Shown here one piece after another: positions 1 through 5,042 of a stretch of 5,756 bases of DNA. How positions within the stretch are numbered: the stretch's first letter is position 1; each line of letters opens with the position of its first letter. The stretch is taken from contig JAISZW010000047.1 in NCBI GenBank assembly GCA_031284445.1, positions 1-5,756 on the forward strand. The letters are read 5' to 3'. Made by a program: the position numbers and the translations under genes. The notes under the pieces are model-generated. The model had not been told where the DNA came from, did no database searches, and saw only the letters and a list, made by a program, of their open reading frames with translations. The DNA is from Candidatus Methanovirga basalitermitum. GTDB taxonomy: Archaea; Methanobacteriota; Methanobacteria; Methanobacteriales; Methanobacteriaceae.

Positions 1-2
1 AA

Positions 3-265
3 ATAAATGAACATGAAAAAATTGAAAATCATCTTACAGTCAATCATTCACGAAAAGAATATGCGAATGGTAAGGTTCATGTGAATACTTGTGAAAATAG
101 GCATTCATTACTTAAACCGTTTTTAAAAATTTTTAGAGGAGTGTTTAAGAAATATTTAAACGGTTATGTTATGATTTATCAGCTATTTTATTAATTACAA
201 AGAAGATGCACCATGATAAAATACTCCAAACCATAATGAAAGAACGAACTATATCAGGTGCATGA
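3..265 (+). pseudogene. C-terminal remnant of an ISXO2-like (IS1595 family) transposase, frameshifted; runs off the left edge
   Basis: The frame starting at position 3 is open to a TAA at 192-194 and encodes 63 residues. It contains VNHSRKEYANGKVHVNT followed by CENRHSLLKPFLKIFRG and KKYLNGYV. This matches the end of ISXO2-like DDE transposases, where an NHS-x-EY-x-G-x-VHTNT-x-E-x-x-x-SLLK block carries the last catalytic acidic residue, here probably the Glu codon at 93-95. The protein does not end naturally at 194. A +1 shift near 192 continues as NYKEDAP (193-213), and a second shift at 214 continues as DKILQTIMKERTISGA with a TGA at 263-265. Two frame changes in 75 bases indicate a dead gene, or two sequencing errors. 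The N-terminal zinc ribbon and most of the catalytic domain lie outside the window, so I cannot tell whether the rest is intact. No terminal inverted repeat is evident after 265. Confidence 0.8.
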
Positions 266-312
266 GCGACAAAAAATATAAAATACTTTACGAACTACTG
301 ATTATAAATTCA

Positions 313-612
313 TTAAAATATTAATTTCAACAATAAAGTCATTAACATTATAAAAGTAGTAACTTGTAAAGTGACTAATATATTTGTGGTTCTCTTCAAT
401 ACTTTAATATCAGATTCAATATGTTTAAGATCATTATTCACAATTTTATCCATTCGCCCATCTAATTTATCCATTCTCCCTTCTAATTTATCTATTCTTT
501 TATCAAACTCATTTTCAAAATGATCTATTTTATGATTTAGATCGTTTTTCATTTCTCTTTGATCTTCTTTAATATCATTCAACTTCTCAATGATTAAATC
601 TTCATTATTCAT
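313..612 (-). CDS. Small coiled-coil protein with a C-terminal membrane anchor, function unknown
   Basis: I do not recognise a named family. With the start used here the protein has 99 residues. Residues 1-74 are highly charged and heptad-like, with a threefold seven-residue repeat of the form R(I/M)DKL(E/D)G, consistent with a parallel coiled coil. Residues about 77-99 form one hydrophobic helix (TTNILVTLQVTTFIMLMTLL) at the extreme C-terminus, so a tail-anchored protein with a cytoplasmic coiled coil is likely. The architecture resembles small phage XhlA-type proteins, but that is only a resemblance in layout. I prefer the ATG at 610-612 because GGGAG (620-624, minus strand) lies 7 nt upstream. 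An in-frame ATG at 628-630 would add six residues but has no ribosome binding site. The gene lies between two transposase remnants on the opposite strand, so it may be recently acquired or accessory. Confidence 0.65.
   Translation of the reverse strand: MNNEDLIIEKLNDIKEDQREMKNDLNHKIDHFENEFDKRIDKLEGRMDKLDGRMDKIVNNDLKHIESDIKVLKRTTNILVTLQVTTFIMLMTLLLKLIF
445..507 (-). repeat. Three tandem 21-bp units encoding the heptad repeat
   Basis: Units 445-465, 466-486 and 487-507 are in register. The first two differ at only two of 21 positions and the third is more diverged. They encode the repeated R(I/M)DKL(E/D)G heptads of the coiled-coil protein. Because the unit is a multiple of three and seven codons long, gain or loss of a unit would keep both reading frame and heptad phase. 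Confidence 0.8.
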
Positions 613-690
613 AATACTACTCCCATACATGTTTATAACATTACTGTTAGATATTATTTCCTCTAAATTATGAGTAAATAGTTATTGATT

Positions 691-699
691 TTTTATAAA
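691..699 (-). promoter_or_regulatory. Candidate TATA box for the coiled-coil gene
   Basis: The minus strand reads TTTATAAAA here, about 80 nt upstream of the preferred start at 612. A start site some 25 nt downstream would give a leader of roughly 50-60 nt. The region is very AT-rich, so chance matches are common. Confidence 0.3.
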
Positions 700-718
700 C
701 CAAAAATATCTGCTATAG

Positions 719-945
719 CTTAAAGTTAATGGTATTGATCTTAAACCAAGTTTTGTGGATCTTGTTTGTCCCAAATAAGAATTGTAAAGATTATGGTGAA
801 ATTGAAAACGGTAATGTGGGTAGTAATGGTACTTTATACAACCAAAAAACGGGTATTGTTCATAATATGTTTGCAACAATGCTCTAAAAATCTCATCAAA
901 TGCAAATATCGTTATTTGCGAAGGAAAATTTGGAAGATATATAAT
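719..945 (+). pseudogene. Decayed fragment of a zinc-ribbon protein, probably a transposase N-terminus
   Basis: No single frame is open, but three frames read in turn give a coherent protein. Frame one (719-772) gives LKVNGIDLKPSFVDLVCP. A +1 shift in the CCCAAAT at 770-776 gives NKNCKDYGEIENGNVGSNG and then TLYNQKTGIVHNMF up to 872. Two further one-base changes restore C-N-x-C-S-K (codons at 872 and 880), followed by a diverged SSNAN segment. The result is Cys-x4-Cys (codons 767 and 783) plus Cys-x2-Cys, with the DYG and GN(V/I)-x-x-NG signature of zinc ribbons at the N-terminus of transposase-like proteins (COG3677-like). It ends where ribB begins on the other strand, and no catalytic domain is present. 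It is not simply the missing N-terminus of the remnant at 3-265, because the order is reversed and the zinc ribbon looks unlike the short IS1595 type. Family assignment is an inference. Confidence 0.6.
902..919. terminator. Perfect hairpin in the ribB downstream region, candidate terminator
   Basis: GCAAATA (902-908) and TATTTGC (913-919) pair perfectly around a 4-nt loop. On the minus strand this lies about 30 nt after the ribB stop and is followed some 15 nt later by a T5 run (885-889 read in reverse). It lies within the decayed zinc-ribbon fragment, so it may be fortuitous. Archaeal termination depends mainly on T-runs rather than hairpins. Confidence 0.35.
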
Positions 946-947
946 AC

Positions 948-1619
948 TTAAAATAGTTTTAAATATTCATCTATGATTTTATTACCATCTAAAAATGTTA
1001 AGTCGTGTTCTTTTGCATAATTCTCAGCACTTTCTATTGATCGTGATTCTTCTGTCCTTCCATCCATCATTTCACAAACTACTGTAACTGGAGTTATACC
1101 AGCTATTTCAGCTAATGATAAACTAAGCTCTGTGTGACCTTGTCGTTTTTTAAGTAAACCATCAGCACCTCTTAATAGTGCAACATGACCTGGAGAACGG
1201 AATTCGTTTCCAAATTGGTCAAATCTTTTATCTTTACATAGTTTTGCTATACTGCTTATGGTTAGAGCTCTATCGTTATCAGTTATTCCTGTAAATGTTT
1301 TTCTATTATTTACCCAGAGAGAAAAAGAGGAGCGTTCATCGTAAGGTATATCATTAGGAGTTAACTTGCCTAAAACAGGAAATTTATCTTTTGCAAATTC
1401 CATAATATCATACATAAAAGGTAAATCAATTTTATCAGAGAATTTAGGGTGAATACAAGTGCAAATTAACCCTCCACTATCCTGTCTCATTGTAGCCACT
1501 TGAGAACCAGTAACAAACTCTGCACCAATCACCATATCTGTCTCACTTTCTCTTTCATCATCATCATATATCAAAACAAATTCACCATTTTTAAGTCTAT
1601 CAATTCCCTTGTTTAACAT
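948..1619 (-). CDS. ribB: 3,4-dihydroxy-2-butanone 4-phosphate synthase
   Basis: The enzyme converts ribulose 5-phosphate to 3,4-dihydroxy-2-butanone 4-phosphate and formate in the cytoplasm, supplying the four-carbon unit of riboflavin. The 223-residue product has the single-domain length of archaeal RibB, with no GTP cyclohydrolase II fusion. Visible motifs are the N-terminal acidic loop DDDERESETD (about residues 19-28), DSGGLICT (47-54), the TGITDNDRA block (110-118), FRSPGH (140-145) and RQGHTE (159-164), whose His and Glu belong to the metal and active site. One residue differs from the usual DERE-G-E loop: Ser replaces Gly. I start at the ATG at 1617-1619 because GGTGAT (1623-1628, minus strand) lies just upstream. 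An in-frame ATG at 1632-1634 adds MDGDA but lacks a binding site, and those codons contain the GGTGAT itself. It lies 129 bp downstream of ribK on the same strand, suggesting a joint flavin function. Confidence 0.96.
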   Translation of the reverse strand: MLNKGIDRLKNGEFVLIYDDDERESETDMVIGAEFVTGSQVATMRQDSGGLICTCIHPKFSDKIDLPFMYDIMEFAKDKFPVLGKLTPNDIPYDERSSFSLWVNNRKTFTGITDNDRALTISSIAKLCKDKRFDQFGNEFRSPGHVALLRGADGLLKKRQGHTELSLSLAEIAGITPVTVVCEMMDGRTEESRSIESAENYAKEHDLTFLDGNKIIDEYLKLF

Positions 1620-1622
1620 CGC

Positions 1623-1628
1623 ATCACC
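1623..1628 (-). promoter_or_regulatory. Ribosome binding site that decides the ribB start
   Basis: The minus strand reads GGTGAT, complementary to the ATCACC near the 3' end of archaeal 16S rRNA. Its last base is 3 nt from the ATG at 1619. No comparable motif precedes the upstream ATG at 1634, so the shorter product is favoured. Confidence 0.55.
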
Positions 1629-1680
1629 ATCCATTAAAGTTTAGATTATACTTTGCAATTTTAATTTTCTAGATTATGGA

Positions 1681-1688
1681 TATAATTC
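1681..1688 (-). promoter_or_regulatory. Possible TATA box for ribB
   Basis: The minus strand reads GAATTATA after an A-rich stretch (1691-1698) that could act as a BRE-like element. The site is about 65 nt upstream of the ribB start. It would allow ribB its own transcript in addition to any read-through from ribK. The evidence is weak in such AT-rich DNA. Confidence 0.25.
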
Positions 1689-1748
1689 AATTTTTTTTAT
1701 TCGTCTAATTAAATTCATATTCTTTAGAATTATGCAGTAATTTATCTT

Positions 1749-2132
1749 TTAAAACCCATATAAAGTAAGTTTAACTTCATCACCATCTTCTAAGTTGAAT
1801 TTGGCTCTTAAGTTCTCTTCAGAGATAAATTCAATCTCGTTTTCTTTATGAGTAGTTTTATCTGGGAATAGAATAGCTCCATGAATACTGTCTTCTAAAA
1901 TGGCATTAACAAACTTCACACTACCATGCTTCTCGTCACTACCAATCCTTTTATTGGCTTCTTCCTTGATTTTTCTTATATCTTCAATATATTTATCATC
2001 TAAAATAATATTTAATGTACCCTGATATGGTACAAATCCACATTTTTGACTGATATTTTCTTTATAATATTCATCAGATAAAAAAACACACCCTTTACCA
2101 TATCCACTTGTTACTTTTCCATTTAAATCCAT
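1749..2132 (-). CDS. ribK: CTP-dependent riboflavin kinase (archaeal RibK)
   Basis: RibK phosphorylates riboflavin to FMN using CTP, the archaeal replacement for the bacterial ATP-dependent RibF. The 127-residue product has the usual length for the short, stand-alone form without an N-terminal winged-helix domain. Visible features are the glycine-rich G-x-V-x-SGYGKG-x-x-FLS segment (residues 5-19), which matches the nucleotide-binding loop of the Methanocaldococcus enzyme. The GFVPYQGTLN block (32-41) ends in the GTLN motif whose Thr and Asn are metal ligands in the family. The C-terminal LR-x-x-FNLEDGDEVKLTLYG (108-126) is the last barrel strand region. I start at the ATG at 2130-2132, preceded by GGTGG (2138-2142, minus strand) with 5 nt spacing. 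A longer frame would need a TTG start at 2144 within the binding-site region. The gene lies between the mutase-family gene and ribB, all on the same strand. Confidence 0.95.
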   Translation of the reverse strand: MDLNGKVTSGYGKGCVFLSDEYYKENISQKCGFVPYQGTLNIILDDKYIEDIRKIKEEANKRIGSDEKHGSVKFVNAILEDSIHGAILFPDKTTHKENEIEFISEENLRAKFNLEDGDEVKLTLYGF

Positions 2133-2137
2133 AGTAT

Positions 2138-2142
2138 CCACC
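2138..2142 (-). promoter_or_regulatory. Ribosome binding site that decides the ribK start
   Basis: The minus strand reads GGTGG, 5 nt upstream of the ATG at 2132. It overlaps the alternative TTG at 2144, which argues against that longer start. Confidence 0.5.
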
Positions 2143-2214
2143 AATTAAATATTTTTAAAATAAAACTCATTTTTTAAGAATTTTATCAGCAATTAATATT
2201 AAACTTCAAATAAT

Positions 2215-2222
2215 AAAAAAAA
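2215..2222 (-). terminator. T8 run downstream of the mutase-family gene
   Basis: The minus strand carries eight consecutive T residues about 70 nt after the stop codon at 2292. Oligo-T tracts are the main intrinsic termination signal in archaea, so this could end the upstream transcript. It lies inside the possible ribK leader, so it would have to be leaky if the TATA element at 2270-2283 drives ribK. Confidence 0.3.
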
Positions 2223-2269
2223 TTAGAAATAAAATTCAAAAACAGTAATTGTTATAATGTTTTGTAAAA

Positions 2270-2283
2270 CTATTTATATATAT
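2270..2283 (-). promoter_or_regulatory. Candidate TATA box for ribK (and possibly ribB)
   Basis: The minus strand reads AATATATATAAATA just after the mutase-family stop codon, a good match to archaeal TATA boxes. Transcription from about 25 nt downstream would leave an unusually long leader of about 115 nt before ribK. The rest of the 159-bp gap shows no clear structure. Confidence 0.4.
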
Positions 2284-2291
2284 TCAATTTT

Positions 2292-3512
2292 TTAAAGTAA
2301 TCTCTTTACCAAGTTATGACCCTTATCTATATTTAATGAACCATTAACAACAGAAAATTCATCGTATACTTTAACTTCATCAGGAATATCTGTCGTTGAA
2401 TAAATAGTTAAAGGAACTGGATCTCTTGAATGAGTTCTAATAGCTATTGGTGTAAAATGATCTGGAAGAATAGCTATTTTATAATCATCATAATCATTAA
2501 TATTATCTAAAATCTGACCTACAATATATTTATCAATTCTTTCAATTGCTTTTATTTTCTCTTCAATGTTTCCATCATGTCCTGCTTCATCAGGTGCTTC
2601 GATATGAATAAATTGAATGTCTTGTTTTTTTAGACTATTAGCAGCATATTTTCCTTTTGCTTTATAATCTGTATCATAGAAAGCAGTTGCTCCTGGAACA
2701 TTTATAATATCTAATCCTGCAAAAATACCCATTCCTTTTAATAAATCAACACCAGTAATAACAGAACCTTTTAATCCATAGATGTCTTTGAACAATGGAA
2801 GTTTTGGTTTTAATCCTTGACCCCAAAGCCAGATCATGTTAGCTGGATTTTTCCCTTCTTCAATCCTCTTTTTATTTATGGGGTGTTCGTTTAAAACTTT
2901 TTTTGATTGTAAAATCAACTTTGCAATGATTTTACCTTCATCAACTAAGCTTAAATAGCTATTAATTTCTTTTCCAATAATATCATGAGGAGGAACCATA
3001 CTTATACTACTAAGAAGTTTGTTTTTAATTATAAATAAATGTTTATAATCCATTCCATTATAAAAAATTGGTTTGTTTACTTCATCTAATAGGAAGTTTC
3101 CAAACTGATTACTTTTATTGTTTAATGATTTATTTAAGTGTTTCATAAGAATATTTGCTTCTTGAGAAGTAATATGCCCAGCATTTGAACTTATTAACTT
3201 TCCATTTTCTTCTGTTATTAAATTACATCTAAATACTACATCATCATCTGAAAGTTTAATTTTAATACTACCTGCTTCAAGAGGACCTCTACCAGAATAA
3301 TATTTTAATGGATCATAACCAAAAATTGACATATTGGCAACATCAGAACCAGGATTTAAAGTTTCAGGAACTGTTTGTAATCGTCCTGCTCTTCCTTTTA
3401 ATGTTAATTTATCAATATTTGGCTTATCTGCTACTTGAAGAGGTGTTTTCATATTTAACTCATTTAATGGCCAATCAGCCATTCCGTCTCCAATTACAAC
3501 AACATACTTCAT
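2292..3512 (-). CDS. apgM: Cofactor-independent phosphoglycerate mutase family protein (COG3635); possible homoserine kinase subfamily
   Basis: This 406-residue alkaline-phosphatase-superfamily enzyme is usually annotated as archaeal 2,3-bisphosphoglycerate-independent phosphoglycerate mutase (3-phosphoglycerate to 2-phosphoglycerate). Metal and active-site positions are visible: GDGMAD (residues 8-13), the catalytic-serine motif NPGSDVAN (53-60, Ser56), APDEAGHDG (306-314), LPDHFTP (349-355) and RTHSRDPVP (359-367). The segments GRGPLEA, FRCNLIT, AGHIT, PPHDI, GKNPANMIWLWGQG and DLLKGMGIFAGLD fit, from memory, the TIGR02535 subfamily. That subfamily has been proposed to be homoserine kinase on genome-context grounds, so the reaction is not settled by sequence. 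The start ATG at 3510-3512 is the first in frame; a weak AGGA lies about 10 nt upstream. It is the first of three minus-strand genes but 159 bp from ribK, so co-transcription is uncertain. It diverges from nifB across a 332-bp promoter region. Confidence 0.93.
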   Translation of the reverse strand: MKYVVVIGDGMADWPLNELNMKTPLQVADKPNIDKLTLKGRAGRLQTVPETLNPGSDVANMSIFGYDPLKYYSGRGPLEAGSIKIKLSDDDVVFRCNLITEENGKLISSNAGHITSQEANILMKHLNKSLNNKSNQFGNFLLDEVNKPIFYNGMDYKHLFIIKNKLLSSISMVPPHDIIGKEINSYLSLVDEGKIIAKLILQSKKVLNEHPINKKRIEEGKNPANMIWLWGQGLKPKLPLFKDIYGLKGSVITGVDLLKGMGIFAGLDIINVPGATAFYDTDYKAKGKYAANSLKKQDIQFIHIEAPDEAGHDGNIEEKIKAIERIDKYIVGQILDNINDYDDYKIAILPDHFTPIAIRTHSRDPVPLTIYSTTDIPDEVKVYDEFSVVNGSLNIDKGHNLVKRLL

Positions 3513-3550
3513 TTTCTAATTCCTATAACTTATTATTATTTTTAAATATA

Positions 3551-3624
3551 GTTTAGCACCAAATTTTTAGCATTAAAACTATCAGATCATTTATATAAAT
3601 AAATCAGGAAGTTTAGTGCCAATA
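3551..3624. repeat. Two imperfect direct repeats GTTTAG(CA/TG)CCAA flanking the mutase-gene TATA element
   Basis: GTTTAGCACCAA (3551-3562) and GTTTAGTGCCAA (3611-3622) agree at 10 of 12 positions and are exactly 60 bp apart. They sit on either side of the TATA candidate at 3589-3600. They could be a pair of regulator sites, but a chance match is possible. Confidence 0.3.
3589..3600 (-). promoter_or_regulatory. Candidate TATA box for the mutase-family gene
   Basis: ATTTATATAAAT is a perfect 12-bp palindrome and a strong TATA-like element, about 80 nt upstream of the start codon. It would give a leader of about 50 nt. Being palindromic, it gives no strand information of its own; orientation is inferred from the nearest gene. 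Confidence 0.45.
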
Positions 3625-3651
3625 AATCAGTTTTTTATTATAATAATAGTA

Positions 3652-3739
3652 TGTAAAAAAGTGTGGAGTTATTTGGAAAAATTGACTTTTATTTATAAAT
3701 AAACTTGAAAATTTTAGAAAAACTCCACAAAAATTTACA
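3652..3739. repeat. 88-bp interrupted palindrome in the apgM-nifB divergent region
   Basis: All complementary blocks share one centre between 3695 and 3696. TGTAAA (3652-3657) pairs with 3734-3739, TGTGGAGTT (3662-3670) with 3721-3729, and shorter A/T blocks lie inside. The core TTTATTTATAAATAAA (3688-3703) is a perfect 16-bp palindrome. By hand count 31 of 44 position pairs are Watson-Crick. Exact register over 88 bp means no insertion or deletion has occurred in either arm. It lies about 105 bp upstream of nifB and 140 bp upstream of the mutase-family gene. It could be an operator for a dimeric or tetrameric regulator, a miniature inverted-repeat element, or both promoters' shared control site. 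I see no target-site duplication at its ends. Confidence 0.75.
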
Positions 3740-3772
3740 CCCTCTATAATACAAAAATTATATTAAGTTGAT

Positions 3773-3784
3773 AGTATAATATAT
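3773..3784 (+). promoter_or_regulatory. Candidate TATA box for nifB
   Basis: AGTATAATATAT lies about 60-70 nt before the nifB start, implying a leader of about 35-40 nt. It begins 34 bp after the end of the large palindrome, so a protein bound there would sit just upstream of the promoter. An alternative ATTATATTAA lies at 3757-3766. Confidence 0.35.
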
Positions 3785-3828
3785 CTACTATGACATTAAA
3801 TTATTTGTGATATTTTTATTAATATAAT

Positions 3829-3837
3829 AAGGAGATG
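3829..3837 (+). promoter_or_regulatory. Ribosome binding site of nifB
   Basis: AAGGAGATG is the best ribosome binding site in the window and ends 7 nt before the ATG at 3845. It supports the start and suggests efficient translation. Confidence 0.65.
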
Positions 3838-3844
3838 TGTCTTA

Positions 3845-4714
3845 ATGGTAAATGAACATAAAGGTTTAAGATTTGCACACATTACAAAAGCTCATCCATG
3901 TTTCAATGAGAAAATCCATGATAAAGTAGGTAGAGTTCATGTTCCAATAGCTCCAAAATGTAATATCTATTGTAATTTCTGTACTCGAGATATAAACAAA
4001 GAAGAAGAAAGACCAGGTGTGGCTGCTTGTGTTATGGATTCTGATGGAGCTATTGAACACGTTAATAAAGTTACAAAAGATGATTCTATTTCAGTTGTAG
4101 GAGTGGCAGGACCAGGAGATGCATTGGCAAACAAGGAAACATTTGAATTCTTTAAAAAGTTGAAAGATGAAAATCCAGATTTAATTAAATGCATGAGTAC
4201 AAATGGTCTCTTACTTCCTAAATATGCTGATGAAATAGCTGAACTTGGAGTAAATACAGTAACTGTAACCATTAATGCAGTAGATCCAGAAATAGCTAAA
4301 GATATTTATTCATTTATTAGATATGATGGTAAAGTATATAATGGTAAGCAAGCAGCTGAAATATTAATTAAAAATCAACTTGATGGTGTTGAGAAATTGG
4401 CTAAAAATGGTGTTATAGTTAAAATTAATAGTGTTTTAATTCCAGGACTTAACGATAAACACATTGAAGAAATAGCTAAAGAGGTTGAAAAAAGAGGAGC
4501 TTCACTTATGAATGTTCTCCCACTCATACCACTAAACAAATTAAAGGATTATCCAAGACCTGGTTGTGAATTAATTGAAAGAGTTAGAAATAATGTTGAG
4601 GAAATAATCCCCGTTTTCAGAGCATGTACACAGTGTAGAGCTGATGCTTATGGTATACCAGGCAAAAAAGCTGAAGATCATCATCTTGGTTTGACACCTG
4701 CAAGTCATTATTGA
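3845..4714 (+). CDS. nifB: NifB-type radical SAM protein (nitrogenase cofactor precursor synthase), short archaeal form
   Basis: NifB fuses two [4Fe-4S] clusters and inserts a SAM-derived carbide to make NifB-co, the core of nitrogenase cofactors. The 289-residue protein carries the radical SAM motif C39-x3-C43-x2-C46 (CNIYCNFC), preceded by HPC (17-19) and H25, and followed by C62, GVAGPGDALAN (86-96, SAM-binding region) and KC116MSTNG. The C-terminal C261-x2-C264 (CTQC) belongs to the second substrate-cluster site. These extra Cys and His residues are what distinguish NifB from generic radical SAM proteins. It ends soon after CTQC, with no NifX/NafY-like tail, as is typical of methanogens. 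The gene stands alone: no nifH, D, K, E or N lies in view. Many methanogens that do not fix nitrogen carry nifB, so diazotrophy cannot be inferred. A large palindrome upstream may control it. Confidence 0.93.
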   Translation: MVNEHKGLRFAHITKAHPCFNEKIHDKVGRVHVPIAPKCNIYCNFCTRDINKEEERPGVAACVMDSDGAIEHVNKVTKDDSISVVGVAGPGDALANKETFEFFKKLKDENPDLIKCMSTNGLLLPKYADEIAELGVNTVTVTINAVDPEIAKDIYSFIRYDGKVYNGKQAAEILIKNQLDGVEKLAKNGVIVKINSVLIPGLNDKHIEEIAKEVEKRGASLMNVLPLIPLNKLKDYPRPGCELIERVRNNVEEIIPVFRACTQCRADAYGIPGKKAEDHHLGLTPASHY

Positions 4715-4795
4715 AAACAAACCTTTAAAAAAGGTTTGATCGAAAAAATGTGGTTTAACACATACAAGACATATTGAAAGCAAACCTTTAAAAAA
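4688..4795 (+). repeat. Tandem, decayed duplication of the nifB 3' end
   Basis: Copy 1 (4688-4732) covers the last nifB codons, the stop and the first half of the hairpin. Copy 2 (4752-4795) repeats it with five substitutions and a one-base deletion. The inner 24 nt, 4709-4732 against 4772-4795, differ at one position. The offset is about 63 bp. Copy 2 would read G-L-T-H-T-R-H where nifB reads G-L-T-P-A-S-H, so it is a pseudogenised copy of the nifB tail. Confidence 0.8.
4718..4738 (+). terminator. Perfect hairpin directly after the nifB stop
   Basis: CAAACCTTT (4718-4726) and AAAGGTTTG (4730-4738) form a 9-bp stem with a 3-nt loop, starting 3 nt after the TGA. No T-run follows, so it may stabilise the 3' end or aid termination rather than act as a classical terminator. 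The second copy of the repeat keeps only the left arm. Confidence 0.45.
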
Positions 4796-5042
4796 TGCTC
4801 CTCTTGTGTATAAATTTAACTGGATCCTTTGCTTTGATGGAGATTGATAGTAAAAGTCTTTATATGATGAAAACCTGGTGAATGAAAGCACAGAGCAGGA
4901 AATAATAAGTTTTAATCCTATTTCCTAAATCTCCAACTCTTAAAAATGGAACAAAACCTTCTTCCTGTTTTTCATTATTGAATATCTTAATTTTTGTTCT
5001 AAAATTTTCATCTTTTAGTTAAAGGATAATCTAAGTGGTTTT
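4796..5042. other. Gene-free stretch downstream of nifB, with possible gene debris on the minus strand
   Basis: No convincing gene is present. On the minus strand one frame stays open for 52 codons (4863-5018) without any ATG and includes EEGFVPFLRVGDLGNRIK, which uses plausible codons for this genome. It may be a fragment of a lost gene or chance. No clear promoter for the downstream gene is visible; GTGG (5035-5038) could be a weak ribosome binding site. Confidence 0.3.

Noticed and set aside
114..166. Inverted repeat AAACCGTTT / AAACGGTT
   Set aside because: It lies within the transposase coding remnant with a long AT-rich spacer and is best explained by coding sequence.
682..879. 65-codon minus-strand open frame opposite the zinc-ribbon remnant
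   Set aside because: Its composition (many Tyr, His and Phe) is unlike real proteins here, and the plus strand explains the sequence better as a decayed zinc ribbon.
766..951. 61-codon plus-strand open frame
   Set aside because: It is mostly a wrong frame of the remnant at 719-945. Only its C-S-K segment belongs to the ancestral protein, so it is not an independent gene.
1720..1731. Small hairpin after ribK (ATTCT / AGAAT)
   Set aside because: The stem is only five base pairs of mostly A/T and the minus strand has an A-run rather than a T-run downstream, so it is not a supported terminator.
3308..3556. 82-codon plus-strand frame within the mutase-family gene
   Set aside because: It lies antisense to strongly conserved coding sequence and has a low-complexity Leu, Gln and Tyr composition, so it is a shadow frame.
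3605..3720. NrpR-type nitrogen operator upstream of nifB
   Set aside because: GGAA occurs at 3607 and 3675, but neither has a TTCC partner at the expected spacing.
3866..4272. Two minus-strand open frames inside nifB
   Set aside because: They are antisense shadows of a conserved gene with no ribosome binding site and no recognisable motif.
4571..4891. 106-codon minus-strand open frame over the nifB 3' end
   Set aside because: More than a third overlaps antisense to nifB, and the repeated FFKGLLS/FFKGLFS segments simply reflect the duplicated DNA segment.
4864..4900. Possible C/D box small RNA (ATGATGA at 4864-4870)
   Set aside because: A box C match is present, but no CTGA box D or convincing D'/C' pair follows at the right spacing.
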